A stretch of 10,231 bases of DNA from Bacillota bacterium. GTDB lineage: Bacteria > Bacillota > Bacilli > Alicyclobacillales > Alicyclobacillaceae. Shown here one piece after another: positions 1 to 6,289 of this stretch (within the stretch, counting starts at the first letter, position 1; each line of letters begins with the position of its first letter). Position numbers and translations under genes: made by a program. The notes under the pieces were generated by a model that was given only the letters and a program-made list of their open reading frames with translations, made no database searches and was not told where the DNA came from. The stretch lies in NCBI GenBank assembly GCA_021816665.1, contig JAKAXI010000045.1, positions 1-10,231 on the forward strand, in the 5' to 3' direction.

Positions 1-402
1 CCGGTTGTGATCCATCGCGGTGTCGTCAGCACCATGGAGCGCTTCGTGGCGTTCTTGCTCGAGCAGTACAAAGGCGCCTTCCCTGCATGGCTCGCGCCTG
101 TGCAGGTGCGAGTCCTATCCGTCGCAGACGACTTCGCTCCCTATGCTGAGCGCGTCGTTGAGGAACTGCGCGAAGCTGGGCTGCGCGCCGAAGCAGACGT
201 CCGCGGCGAAAAGATCGGCTACAAGATCCGCGAGTCCCAGGTCCAAAAGACCCCGTACACACTGGTTGTAGGCGATCGTGAGCAGTCGGATCACGCTGTC
301 AGTGTCCGCCGCTATGGAGAAGGTGACCGGGGGCAGCAGTCAGTGGAAGCGTTCGCGGAGATGTTGAAGCAGGAAGTTGCGGAAAAACAACTGCTGGTGT
401 GA
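1..402 (+). CDS. thrS: Threonyl-tRNA synthetase, C-terminal fragment
   Basis: The frame is open from the first base and the gene runs in from upstream, so this is only the C-terminal ~133 residues. ThrRS charges tRNA-Thr with threonine in the cytoplasm. The end of the catalytic core ([20 protein letters not shown]) is followed by the class II anticodon-binding domain: [16 protein letters not shown], then [20 protein letters not shown], then [18 protein letters not shown]. These are typical of the ThrRS C terminus. A position just upstream of infC is common in Firmicutes. The apparent internal GTG start at 7 is not a real start. No hairpin follows directly; a new promoter for infC begins about 20 bases after the TGA stop. 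Confidence 0.93.
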   Translation, partial: PVVIHRGVVSTMERFVAFLLEQYKGAFPAWLAPVQVRVLSVADDFAPYAERVVEELREAGLRAEADVRGEKIGYKIRESQVQKTPYTLVVGDREQSDHAVSVRRYGEGDRGQQSVEAFAEMLKQEVAEKQLLV

Positions 403-422
403 GCTGCGGTTCATCGTTCGCC

Positions 423-451
423 TTGACGGCGCCCGCGCTGTCCTGTAAAAT
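423..451 (+). promoter_or_regulatory. Sigma-A promoter of the infC-rpmI-rplT operon
   Basis: The -35 box TTGACG (423-428) and -10 box TAAAAT (446-451) are separated by exactly 17 bases. This is close to the vegetative consensus TTGACA/TATAAT. Transcription should start near 458, giving an untranslated leader of about 220 bases before infC. The position between the thrS stop and the leader hairpins fits its being the main operon promoter. Confidence 0.72.
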
Positions 452-457
452 GCAAAC

Positions 458-677
458 GTAAGTTGGAACTTTATATGGAAAGCAGAAGCATCGCGCTTCT
501 CACCTTGGTGGCATAAGCCGGCGGGTTTCGAATGTTCCATCCACAAGGGGACAGAGACATGCAAGTCTTTGTCACTGCTTGAGTTGGAGTATGTGAGGCG
601 CGGGGTTCCCGCGCCTTTTTTGACACGTCTGCAGGTCTGACGCAAGGTACGGGTAAGTAACTCGGAGGTGACAAGTT
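458..677 (+). ncRNA. infC operon leader, L20-leader type attenuator
   Basis: This long untranslated leader folds into several hairpins. AGAAGC/GCTTCT is at 484-500. A nine-pair stem GACAGAGAC/GTCTTTGTC (one G-U pair) is at 550-573. A strong terminator is at 597-621. TGGAAC (464-469) can also pair with GTTCCA (534-539), which closes a large domain. In Bacillus, excess ribosomal protein L20 binds the infC leader and favours early termination, so the operon controls itself. The arrangement here matches that system by position and shape; the L20 contact bases were not verified. Confidence 0.65.
597..621 (+). terminator. Intrinsic terminator (attenuator) in the infC leader
   Basis: A perfect eight-pair GC-rich stem (GGCGCGGG at 597-604, CCCGCGCC at 608-615) has a three-base loop and six T residues (616-621). 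It is the clearest terminator in the window. It lies inside the leader, about 57 bases before the infC start, so it must act as an attenuator and not as an operon end. Confidence 0.88.
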
Positions 678-1211
<534 letters not shown>

Positions 1212-1247
1212 CCGCGTCGGTCGAATTCCTTGAAGGTGTCCTGGCCT

Positions 1248-1269
1248 CTCGCGCGGCAGGCCGCGCGAG
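1248..1269 (+). promoter_or_regulatory. GC-rich hairpin between infC and rpmI
   Basis: A perfect nine-pair stem (CTCGCGCGG at 1248-1256, CCGCGCGAG at 1261-1269) has a four-base CAGG loop. The flanking bases can extend it slightly (CCT with AGG after a small bulge). Downstream is TAGAGGTTGTTTGCC, a poor U tract, so full termination is unlikely because rpmI and rplT lie ahead. It may act as a processing or stability element, or as a partial terminator that tunes IF-3 against L35 and L20. Confidence 0.5.
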
Positions 1270-1310
1270 TAGAGGTTGTTTGCCCAAATCGCGAAATGGA
1301 GGAACACAAG

Positions 1311-1511
1311 ATGCCAAAAATGAAGACACACAGTGGGCTTTCGAAGCGTGTGAAGCGGACTGCATCCGGTCAGTTGAAGCGTCCGCACGCATTTGCTTAC
1401 CATAAGGCGGCCGCGAAAACGTCGAAACGCAAACGTCACCTGCGCGGCACTACGTTGGTCGCCCGTGGCGATGTGCGCCGCATTAAATCGATGATCGCCT
1501 ACGTCAAGTAA
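1311..1511 (+). CDS. rpmI: 50S ribosomal protein L35
   Basis: The protein is 66 residues, very basic, and begins MPKMKTHSGLSKRVKRTASG, the typical L35 N terminus. It is a structural protein of the large ribosomal subunit. The ATG at 1311 was chosen because GGAGG (1298-1302) lies eight bases upstream and the N terminus is the conserved one; an upstream extension would add residues unlike L35. The order infC-rpmI-rplT is the widely conserved bacterial operon. The gene is intact and nothing is unusual apart from the strong hairpin in the spacer before it. Confidence 0.97.
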   Translation: MPKMKTHSGLSKRVKRTASGQLKRPHAFAYHKAAAKTSKRKRHLRGTTLVARGDVRRIKSMIAYVK

Positions 1512-1558
1512 CTCACCAATCGATTCGACTCGCTTAGGTATAGAGGGGGATTCGCACA

Positions 1559-1918
1559 ATGGCACGTGTTAAAAATGGTATGGTGACACGCCGTCGGCAT
1601 AAACAAATCCTGAAGATGGCTCGCGGCTACCGCGGCTCGAAGCATCGCTTATTCAGAACTGCGAAACAGCAGGTCATGAAGTCGCTGATGTACGCGTACC
1701 GCGACCGGCGGGTTCGCAAGCGCGACTTCCGCCGCCTGTGGATTCAGCGGATTAACGCGGCTGCGCGTTTGAACGGCATCTCGTATAGCCGCCTGATGCA
1801 TGGTCTGAAATTGGCTGGTGTAGAGGTTAATCGCAAGATGCTAGCCGATCTCGCCGTGGCGGACGCAAAGGCCTTTACGGAACTTGTCAACACCGCCCGG
1901 GAGAAGCTCGAGGCGTAA
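1559..1918 (+). CDS. rplT: 50S ribosomal protein L20
   Basis: The protein is 119 residues, the standard L20 length. It has the long basic N-terminal extension ([20 protein letters not shown], then [20 protein letters not shown]) and the globular C-terminal part ([20 protein letters not shown]). L20 binds 23S rRNA early in 50S assembly. In Bacillus it also represses its own operon by binding the infC leader, and a matching leader is present at 458-677. A GAGGGGG ribosome binding site lies at 1543-1549. A stable hairpin follows the stop and may end or attenuate the operon. Confidence 0.98.
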   Translation: MARVKNGMVTRRRHKQILKMARGYRGSKHRLFRTAKQQVMKSLMYAYRDRRVRKRDFRRLWIQRINAAARLNGISYSRLMHGLKLAGVEVNRKMLADLAVADAKAFTELVNTAREKLEA

Positions 1919-1945
1919 CATACAACCTGCAGCAGGTAGAGGTAT

Positions 1946-1975
1946 CGCTCCCGGACGTTTGCTGCGCCGGGAGCG
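1946..1975 (+). terminator. Hairpin after rplT, possible weak terminator
   Basis: A perfect nine-pair stem (CGCTCCCGG at 1946-1954, CCGGGAGCG at 1967-1975) has a twelve-base loop. It is followed by TTCACTATG, so there is no T tract. The right arm also contains GGGAG (1969-1973), the only good ribosome binding site for the next gene. It could reduce readthrough, hide that site, or both. Confidence 0.5.
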
Positions 1976-1981
1976 TTCACT

Positions 1982-2788
1982 ATGAAGGGTGGACCAGGCG
2001 TGTATTTGGAGTCTCCTCAGAACCCAAAAATTCACCGCTGGAGCCAACTCAAGTCAAAGAAGGGCCGTTTGACCGAAGGGGCCTTTCTTGTTGAAGGCGT
2101 TCGGCTGGTGGACGATCTGCTCCGCTCGTCTTTTGAAGTGGAAGCGGTACTGTGGGATGTAGGCACAGACAACTTGCCTGAAGACCTAACCGAGACTGCC
2201 CAATTGCGAGGAGTGCCACTGATTGAAGTTGCACCGCGCGCGTTCGCAGCCGTGGCGGATACAGTGACGCCGCAAGGCGTCATCGCCGTGGCAAAGCTTC
2301 CGCAGACCGGAGTCGAGCCGAGCTCGGTGGCATTCGGTCTCGTGTTGGACAACCTGCGCGATCCGGGGAACGTGGGTACGCTTGTCCGCAGTGCGGACGC
2401 GTTCGGAGTGGACCTGGTGCTGTGCGGCAGCGGAACGGTCGACCCGTATTCTCCCAAGGTCGTGCGTGCCTCCATGGGCGGGACGTTCCGTGTTCCTGTG
2501 GAAAGCAAGGCTACGACGGTGTTTTTGTCCGCGTGGCGCGATGCGTGGCCGGACGGAAAGGTTGTTTTGGCGGATGCGAAAGGTCAGGTCGATTGCGACC
2601 AGTTCGACTTTCGCGGACCGGTGCTCATTGTGATCGGGAGTGAGGCGACTGGGGCGTCGGCCGAGGCGGAAGCACTTGCCACTGACACCTTGCAGATCCC
2701 GATGACCGGCATGGCGGACAGTCTGAACGCAGCGATTGCCGGCTCGGTTTTGCTCTACGAGGCCAGTCGGCAGCGGCGCAGTCGGTAA
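1982..2788 (+). CDS. TrmH/SpoU-family RNA 2'-O-methyltransferase
   Basis: This 268-residue SPOUT-class enzyme probably adds a methyl group from S-adenosylmethionine to a ribose 2'-OH in rRNA or tRNA. The N-terminal ~100 residues form the substrate-binding domain (NPKIHRWSQLKSKKGR, GAFLVEGVRLVDDLL, VTPQGVIAVAKLP). The C-terminal SpoU domain carries its three motifs: LDNLRDPGNVGTLVRSADAF (residues ~121-140), VLIVIGSEATGAS (~214-226) and IPMTGMADSLNAAIAGSVLL (~239-258). These form the knotted cofactor site. The fold and length resemble B. subtilis YsgA, which in Bacillus also lies near the infC-rplT region. The exact target base cannot be read from sequence. The ATG at 1982 is supported by GGGAG at 1969-1973, although that site is inside a hairpin. 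No pheST genes follow, unlike in Bacillus. Confidence 0.88.
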   Translation: MKGGPGVYLESPQNPKIHRWSQLKSKKGRLTEGAFLVEGVRLVDDLLRSSFEVEAVLWDVGTDNLPEDLTETAQLRGVPLIEVAPRAFAAVADTVTPQGVIAVAKLPQTGVEPSSVAFGLVLDNLRDPGNVGTLVRSADAFGVDLVLCGSGTVDPYSPKVVRASMGGTFRVPVESKATTVFLSAWRDAWPDGKVVLADAKGQVDCDQFDFRGPVLIVIGSEATGASAEAEALATDTLQIPMTGMADSLNAAIAGSVLLYEASRQRRSR

Positions 2789-2832
2789 CGTGTCGGGCCT
2801 CTTGCACACGGAATAAGGGGGGAAGAGGTTCG

Positions 2833-3366
2833 ATGTTGCGGGACTCTGCGTACATCTGGATTGGTCCGTTGGTGGCCATGGTGGTTGCTCAAGTCTTAAA
2901 ACCGCTGCTCATCATGTTGCGCTTGCGCCGTTTTGACTGGGCACGCATGCGTCAGTCCGGAGGCATGCCGAGTTCCCACACGGCCTTAGTTGTGGCACTA
3001 GTCGCGGAGCTGTGGCTGCGTGAAGGCGGGCGAAATCCAATTCTCGGAATTGCAATTTTCATTGCGATCATCGTCATGTACGACGCAGCTGGCGTTCGCT
3101 GGCAGACAGGGCGGCAGGCGGCTGTGCTCAATCGTCTGCTGAACGACCTGCGTGGACAAGCGGGTCACACGCAAGCGAGTGCACCATTAGGGCAGACAGA
3201 CGAAGATACGAAACACAGGGTGAAAGGTCTGCAGCCGTTGCCGGTCGCCAAGGCGCCGTGGTTCCTCGTTGACTGGCCGGTGCTAAATGAGCAAATCGGA
3301 CATAAGCCCATCGAAGTACTCGGCGGTTGCGTAGTTGGTATCGTAGTGGCATTGTATTTGCATTGA
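2833..3366 (+). CDS. yuiD: YuiD/DUF212-family divergent PAP2 membrane protein
   Basis: The protein is 177 residues with about four hydrophobic segments: roughly residues 8-31 (IWIGPLVAMVVAQVLKPLLI), 49-60, 70-88 (ILGIAIFIAIIVMYDAAGV) and 161-176 at the C terminus. The SGGMPSSHTALVVAL segment (~42-56) is the hallmark of the family annotated as divergent PAP2 or DUF212; it resembles the SGH motif of lipid phosphatases. Function is not established, though a role in membrane lipid or polyprenyl phosphate metabolism has been suggested for related folds. A GGAAGAGG site upstream supports the ATG at 2833. The gap to the preceding gene is only 44 bases without a clear terminator, so the two may be co-transcribed. 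The loop around residues 108-140 is hydrophilic. Confidence 0.85.
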   Translation: MLRDSAYIWIGPLVAMVVAQVLKPLLIMLRLRRFDWARMRQSGGMPSSHTALVVALVAELWLREGGRNPILGIAIFIAIIVMYDAAGVRWQTGRQAAVLNRLLNDLRGQAGHTQASAPLGQTDEDTKHRVKGLQPLPVAKAPWFLVDWPVLNEQIGHKPIEVLGGCVVGIVVALYLH

Positions 3367-3470
3367 TGACAGTTGGTTGAACTCCTCACTTCTGCAAACA
3401 GTGGGGCTGGCATAGGGTAAGGGTAGCATGAAATCCGTTCGCAGCAGCGGATGGAAGGAGGACCCGGCCC

Positions 3471-3686
3471 ATGGATCGCCAGTGGCGCGTTTACACACCT
3501 TACCGGAGCCCGTTTGATCCTTGTCCAGCCACCGACCCCAAAGCTTTTATCGTACCCCCGAATCAGTTTGTCGTTTTTCAGCCGAAAGGTCTTCGCCAGT
3601 TCGCGCCTCGAGAGGCCCTCAAGCGTGGCACTCTCTGGCCAGACTTGTACAGTCCCTACGACCCCCCAAAAGGGGGTGGCCAGTGA
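3471..3686 (+). CDS. cotJA: Spore coat associated protein CotJA
   Basis: This 71-residue protein is rich in proline and aromatic residues (MDRQWRVYTPYRSPFDPCPA, then PPNQFVVFQPKGLRQFAPRE and LKRGTLWPDLYSPYDPPKGG), typical of CotJA. CotJA is a small component of the inner spore coat, made in the mother cell and needed with CotJC in Bacillus. AAGGAGG (3455-3461) sits nine bases before the ATG, which fixes the start. The TGA stop overlaps the cotJB ATG by one base, so translation is probably coupled. In B. subtilis the operon is expressed under sigma-E; upstream I see only an isolated CATAGGGTA (3411-3419) and no matching -35. Confidence 0.9.
   Translation: MDRQWRVYTPYRSPFDPCPATDPKAFIVPPNQFVVFQPKGLRQFAPREALKRGTLWPDLYSPYDPPKGGGQ
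3661..3677 (+). promoter_or_regulatory. Hairpin covering the cotJB ribosome binding site
   Basis: ACCCCC (3661-3666) can pair with GGGGGT (3672-3677) around a CAAAA loop. GGGGGTGG (3672-3679) is also the only purine-rich site before the cotJB ATG at 3686. A ribosome finishing cotJA would open the stem, so this may enforce coupled translation of the two coat proteins. It is also inside the cotJA reading frame, so amino-acid coding constrains the bases. Confidence 0.45.
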
Positions 3687-3949
3687 TGGCTAGTCCCATG
3701 CCGCGCGAGTACTACCAGTACCTCGGGGAACTACAGTCGGTGGACTTTGTCTTGGTAGAATTGACGCTGTATCTTGACACGCATCCTGACGATGCGCAGG
3801 CGATTGCGCAATTTGGGCAGTTTCAACGCCGCAAAATGGCGCTCATGTCGCAAATTGAGAATGCATATGGTCCGCTGCGTGAATACGGAAACAGCTCGAC
3901 CGGAAATCATTGGACATGGGCAGAAACGCCATGGCCTTGGCAAGTGTGA
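3686..3949 (+). CDS. cotJB: Spore coat protein CotJB
   Basis: The protein is 87 residues. It begins MASPMPREYYQYLGELQSVD and contains FVLVELTLYLDTHPDDAQAI, NAYGPLREYGN and the C-terminal ETPWPWQV, all strongly characteristic of CotJB. It is an inner spore coat component produced in the mother cell; its biochemical role is unknown. The ATG at 3686 overlaps the last base of the cotJA stop codon and gives the family's normal length. Reading upstream in the same frame would only translate cotJA out of frame. In Bacillus the next gene would be cotJC; here a terminator-like hairpin follows and cotJC lies 2.3 kb further on. Confidence 0.93.
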   Translation: MASPMPREYYQYLGELQSVDFVLVELTLYLDTHPDDAQAIAQFGQFQRRKMALMSQIENAYGPLREYGNSSTGNHWTWAETPWPWQV

Positions 3950-3970
3950 GCGCCATTAGTCGGTCAATAG

Positions 3971-4002
3971 GGCAGGCGGGAACGGAACCGCCTGCCTAGT
4001 TT
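3971..4002 (+). terminator. Terminator-like hairpin after cotJB
   Basis: A perfect nine-pair stem (GGCAGGCGG at 3971-3979, CCGCCTGCC at 3988-3996) has an eight-base loop and is followed by TAGTTT. The T tract is short, but position 21 bases after the cotJB stop, together with the separate promoter downstream, supports the end of the cotJAB transcript. Confidence 0.68.
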
Positions 4003-4170
4003 GGAAACTGGGCTACCCCCATCCGCTTTTGGGACAGCCGAGTCTTGGATCACGTTCTCAAACCTCGCTACCCCCTCACATGTGAGTACAATCCACGTGC
4101 TAACGCAGCCAAGACGGATTATCCTACTTGAACGAACGGTTCCGCGTGCCCATTTTCGTTGTCCAACCTC
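4003..4170 (+). other. Intergenic stretch with a 12-base palindrome
   Basis: No credible gene is seen on either strand between the cotJB terminator and the yhbD promoter. The only structure noticed is the perfect palindrome CTCACATGTGAG (4075-4086), followed directly by TACAAT (4087-4092). TACAAT resembles a -10 box but has no partner at -35. Its meaning is unknown. Confidence 0.4.
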
Positions 4171-4199
4171 TTGATAACGTAACAATGTTTTGTTATGTT
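4171..4199 (+). promoter_or_regulatory. Promoter with an embedded inverted repeat before yhbD
   Basis: The -35 box TTGATA (4171-4176) and -10 box TATGTT (4194-4199) are 17 bases apart. An imperfect inverted repeat fills the spacer and both boxes' edges: AACGTAACAA (4176-4185) and TTGTTATGTT (4190-4199) around TGTT, with one mismatch. A dyad between -35 and -10 is where MerR-type regulators bind, and the next gene encodes one, so autoregulation is plausible. The predicted transcript start (~4206) leaves a very short leader, which weakens the promoter call. Confidence 0.5.
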
Positions 4200-4219
4200 G
4201 GTTGAAGAGGTGAGCACGG

Positions 4220-4852
4220 ATGGACCAAGAGTTAATTTCCAAAAAGGCACTGCTGGACCTCACAGGCATCTCCTACGGACAGTTGTATCGATGGAAGCGA
4301 AAAAATTTAATTCCAGAGGAATGGTTTATCCGAAAGTCTTCGTTTACCGGTCAGGAGACCTTTTTTCCAAAGGATCAGATTCTGGCTAGGATCCAGCGCA
4401 TTTTAAACATGAAAGACGACCTGTCACTCGACGAAATTGCAGGACAGTTTTCGCCAGTACCGGAGGTCTCTGTGTCCGTTGACGAGGTACGGAGGAAGGG
4501 CCTTGTGCAAGCAACAGTCCTGGATGCGTATTTACAGTTGCGACCAGAGACGGTCGTGTTCCGATTCGACCGTCTGTTGGCACTCTACGTGTTTAATAGA
4601 CTTCTCCAGTCGGGCGACGTGAGCCTTCAGGAAGGGGAACTGATCCTCAAGACCCTGGAAGAGCACTATGACAAGTTTACGGGAAAAGACTGTGAGTTCG
4701 TGATGATTCGCAAGCTAGGGGTCACAACGACTGCCTTGTTGTCGAGCCCGTGTGAGTTGTTCCTGGAAAGCGGTGCGAAAGTGGTGGTCAAGTTGAATTT
4801 AGCGAATAGTGCGGAAGACTTGCGTATGCATGTCGTCGCTTGGGAAGGGTGA
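4220..4852 (+). CDS. yhbD: MerR-like DUF4004 regulator, YhbD type
   Basis: The 210-residue protein begins MDQELISKKALLDLTGISYG. The N-terminal ~75 residues form a MerR-like helix-turn-helix (SYGQLYRWKRKNLIPEEW, then FTGQETFFPKDQILARIQ and MKDDLSLDEIAGQF). The rest is the helical DUF4004 region, with no cysteine cluster or obvious metal site. The family, known from B. subtilis YhbD, is encoded next to bactofilins, as here. It may control the downstream genes or its own promoter; the ligand is unknown. The ATG at 4220 follows GAAGAGGTGAG at a suitable distance. The stop is five bases before the next start, so yhbD and yhbE form an operon. Confidence 0.88.
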   Translation: MDQELISKKALLDLTGISYGQLYRWKRKNLIPEEWFIRKSSFTGQETFFPKDQILARIQRILNMKDDLSLDEIAGQFSPVPEVSVSVDEVRRKGLVQATVLDAYLQLRPETVVFRFDRLLALYVFNRLLQSGDVSLQEGELILKTLEEHYDKFTGKDCEFVMIRKLGVTTTALLSSPCELFLESGAKVVVKLNLANSAEDLRMHVVAWEG

Positions 4853-4857
4853 GAAGG

Positions 4858-5463
4858 ATGGCTGATGAAATGACAAGACCCAACCTTGAGATTCATGGGG
4901 TCGGTACGGCTTCTGGCGGAAGTTATAACCTGATTCGGGTTCACGGCAAAGCCACAATTGACGGCGACGTGGTTTGCGCCCGACTCGAGGTGCATGGTGT
5001 TGTCACCGTTTTAGGAGACGTACAGGCCGATCACGTTCACGTGCACGGGCAGTCAGAAGTTACGGGGCGACTCGTCAGTACCGAAGTGCACTTGCACGGC
5101 GGTTTGAACGTCCGTGGTGACTGTAGCGCTGAAGCCTTTCGCGGAGATGGCGTGTTTCAAATAGACGGTTTGCTAAACGCGGAACACATCGAAGTGAAGA
5201 TACATGGTCCGAGTCGGGCCAAGGAAATGGGCGGACAGTCCATCGAGATCCGCGGTGAACGTCGGTCTCCGCTCGGTCGGTGGAAGAAGTTGCGCGTAGA
5301 CACCGTGGAGGGAGATGACATTCGCCTGGAATCGACCCAAGCGAAGGTCGTTCGGGGCAATCGAGTGTTTGTGGGTCGAGCATGCGATGTGGATCACGTC
5401 GAATACCGTGTCGACTTTCAGTCTACGAAGGGCTCACTGATACAGTCAGAACAGCACTTGTAG
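4858..5463 (+). CDS. yhbE: Bactofilin-family polymer-forming protein, YhbE type
   Basis: This 201-residue protein is made of short repeating beta strands with glycines at regular spacing (TASGGSYNLIRVHGKATIDG, VVTVLGDVQADHVHVHG, VSTEVHLHGGLNVRGDCSAE). That is the beta-helix pattern of bactofilins (DUF583), which self-assemble into cytoskeletal filaments without nucleotide. A KIHGPSRAKEMGGQSIEIR segment, also found in the next gene, follows the repeats. B. subtilis YhbE and YhbF (also called BacE and BacF) have been linked to flagellar hook and filament assembly. I chose ATG 4858, not the upstream frame opening at 4840, because GAAGGGTGAG precedes it and it avoids overlapping yhbD. No membrane segment is seen. 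Confidence 0.87.
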   Translation: MADEMTRPNLEIHGVGTASGGSYNLIRVHGKATIDGDVVCARLEVHGVVTVLGDVQADHVHVHGQSEVTGRLVSTEVHLHGGLNVRGDCSAEAFRGDGVFQIDGLLNAEHIEVKIHGPSRAKEMGGQSIEIRGERRSPLGRWKKLRVDTVEGDDIRLESTQAKVVRGNRVFVGRACDVDHVEYRVDFQSTKGSLIQSEQHL

Positions 5464-5503
5464 GAGCCAATGTTGCGTTTAGTTCAAATGCGGAGGTGCG
5501 AGC

Positions 5504-6109
5504 ATGGAGCGACAAGTTTCAGGCAGGAGAGATTTGCGGGTGACTGGCACCGGATCAACGTCTGGTGGTACTTATCAAAACGTTCGCCTCGTGGGCGAAG
5601 GAAGTGTCGATGGACACCTCGAGTGTCAGAAGTTTCGGGCTATCGGGACGTTCCAGTGCAAAGGAGACGTGCACGCCGAGCACCTTCGAGTCGTTGGAAC
5701 AGTCGATGTAGACGGCACTTTGTACGGAGGCCGTACCAGGATCACAGGAGAACTCTCGACGACAGGGGACTGCAGCGCCGATGTTCTGGAAGTTCGCGGC
5801 ACGCTCAGGGTCGGTGGACTCGTCAACGCCGATCGGGTCGACATACGCCTGTACGGCCCGGCGCGGTGCACGGACATCGGCGGAGGTGTCATTCGCATTC
5901 GCCCGAGCTTGAAGTTTCGCTCCAGTGACAAGGGACTGTCGGCTGAAACGATTGAAGGAGATGAGGTTCATTTGCGAGATGCCAGAGTGCAGGTGGTGCG
6001 TGGAAAACGTGTTTGGATCGGGCCAGGTTGTGAGATTGGTAGAGTCGAGTACACCGACGAACTGCATGAAGCCATGGGCGCGAGCATAACTGAGTCGCAG
6101 AGAGTGTGA
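5504..6109 (+). CDS. yhbF: Bactofilin-family polymer-forming protein, YhbF type
   Basis: The protein is 201 residues and is a paralogue of the gene before it, with the same plan. It has an N-terminal GTGSTSGGTYQNVRLVGEGS segment, beta-helix repeats (GTFQCKGDVHAEHLRVVG, VDVDGTLYGGRTRITG, STTGDCSADVLEVRG) and LYGPARCTDIGGGVIRIRPS. A long C-terminal part (AETIEGDEVHLRDARVQVV, then RGKRVWIGPGCEIGRVEYTD) also aligns with YhbE. Two bactofilins may co-polymerise into one scaffold. The start is fixed by GGAGGTG (5492-5498) before ATG 5504. The 40-base gap to yhbE has no terminator. A stretch without an evident terminator precedes cotJC. Confidence 0.87.
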   Translation: MERQVSGRRDLRVTGTGSTSGGTYQNVRLVGEGSVDGHLECQKFRAIGTFQCKGDVHAEHLRVVGTVDVDGTLYGGRTRITGELSTTGDCSADVLEVRGTLRVGGLVNADRVDIRLYGPARCTDIGGGVIRIRPSLKFRSSDKGLSAETIEGDEVHLRDARVQVVRGKRVWIGPGCEIGRVEYTDELHEAMGASITESQRV

Positions 6110-6149
6110 AAATACACGTGAATTCAAAGGGGACAGGTGGAAACTCGCA

Positions 6150-6239
6150 GTGAAGGCGCGCGAATCGAATTTTGGACTCATCATCGTGGGACTCTTGCTT
6201 GGCAGGTACGCCACACCTGGTGAGTTGGCATACGAATAA
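6150..6239 (+). CDS. Possible 29-residue hydrophobic peptide
   Basis: A short frame starts at GTG 6150 and ends at TAA 6237, with AGGTGG (6135-6140) nine bases upstream. The product has a charged start (MKARESNFG if GTG is read as Met), a hydrophobic core (LIIVGLLLG) and a polar tail (RYATPGELAYE). It could be a small membrane peptide of the sporulating mother cell. I do not recognise a family. The size makes chance a real alternative. Confidence 0.27.
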   Translation: MKARESNFGLIIVGLLLGRYATPGELAYE

Positions 6240-6258
6240 GCCACATTCACATATATAT
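6228..6258 (+). promoter_or_regulatory. Possible sigma-E-like promoter of cotJC
   Basis: GCATACG (6228-6234) resembles the sigma-E -35 element around its ATA core. CATATATAT (6250-6258) resembles the -10 element CATACANT with two differences, at 15-base spacing. Sigma-E drives cotJ in B. subtilis. The match is imperfect and the region is AT-rich, so it is a suggestion only. Confidence 0.33.
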
Positions 6259-6289
6259 CCGTGAAGCATCTCACGGGGGTGGATGAGGC

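Noticed and set aside
3411..3419. CATAGGGTA upstream of cotJA as a sigma-K or sigma-E -10 box
   Set aside because: The -10 fits CATANNNTA, but no AC or ATA -35 element occurs at the right distance, so I do not call a promoter.
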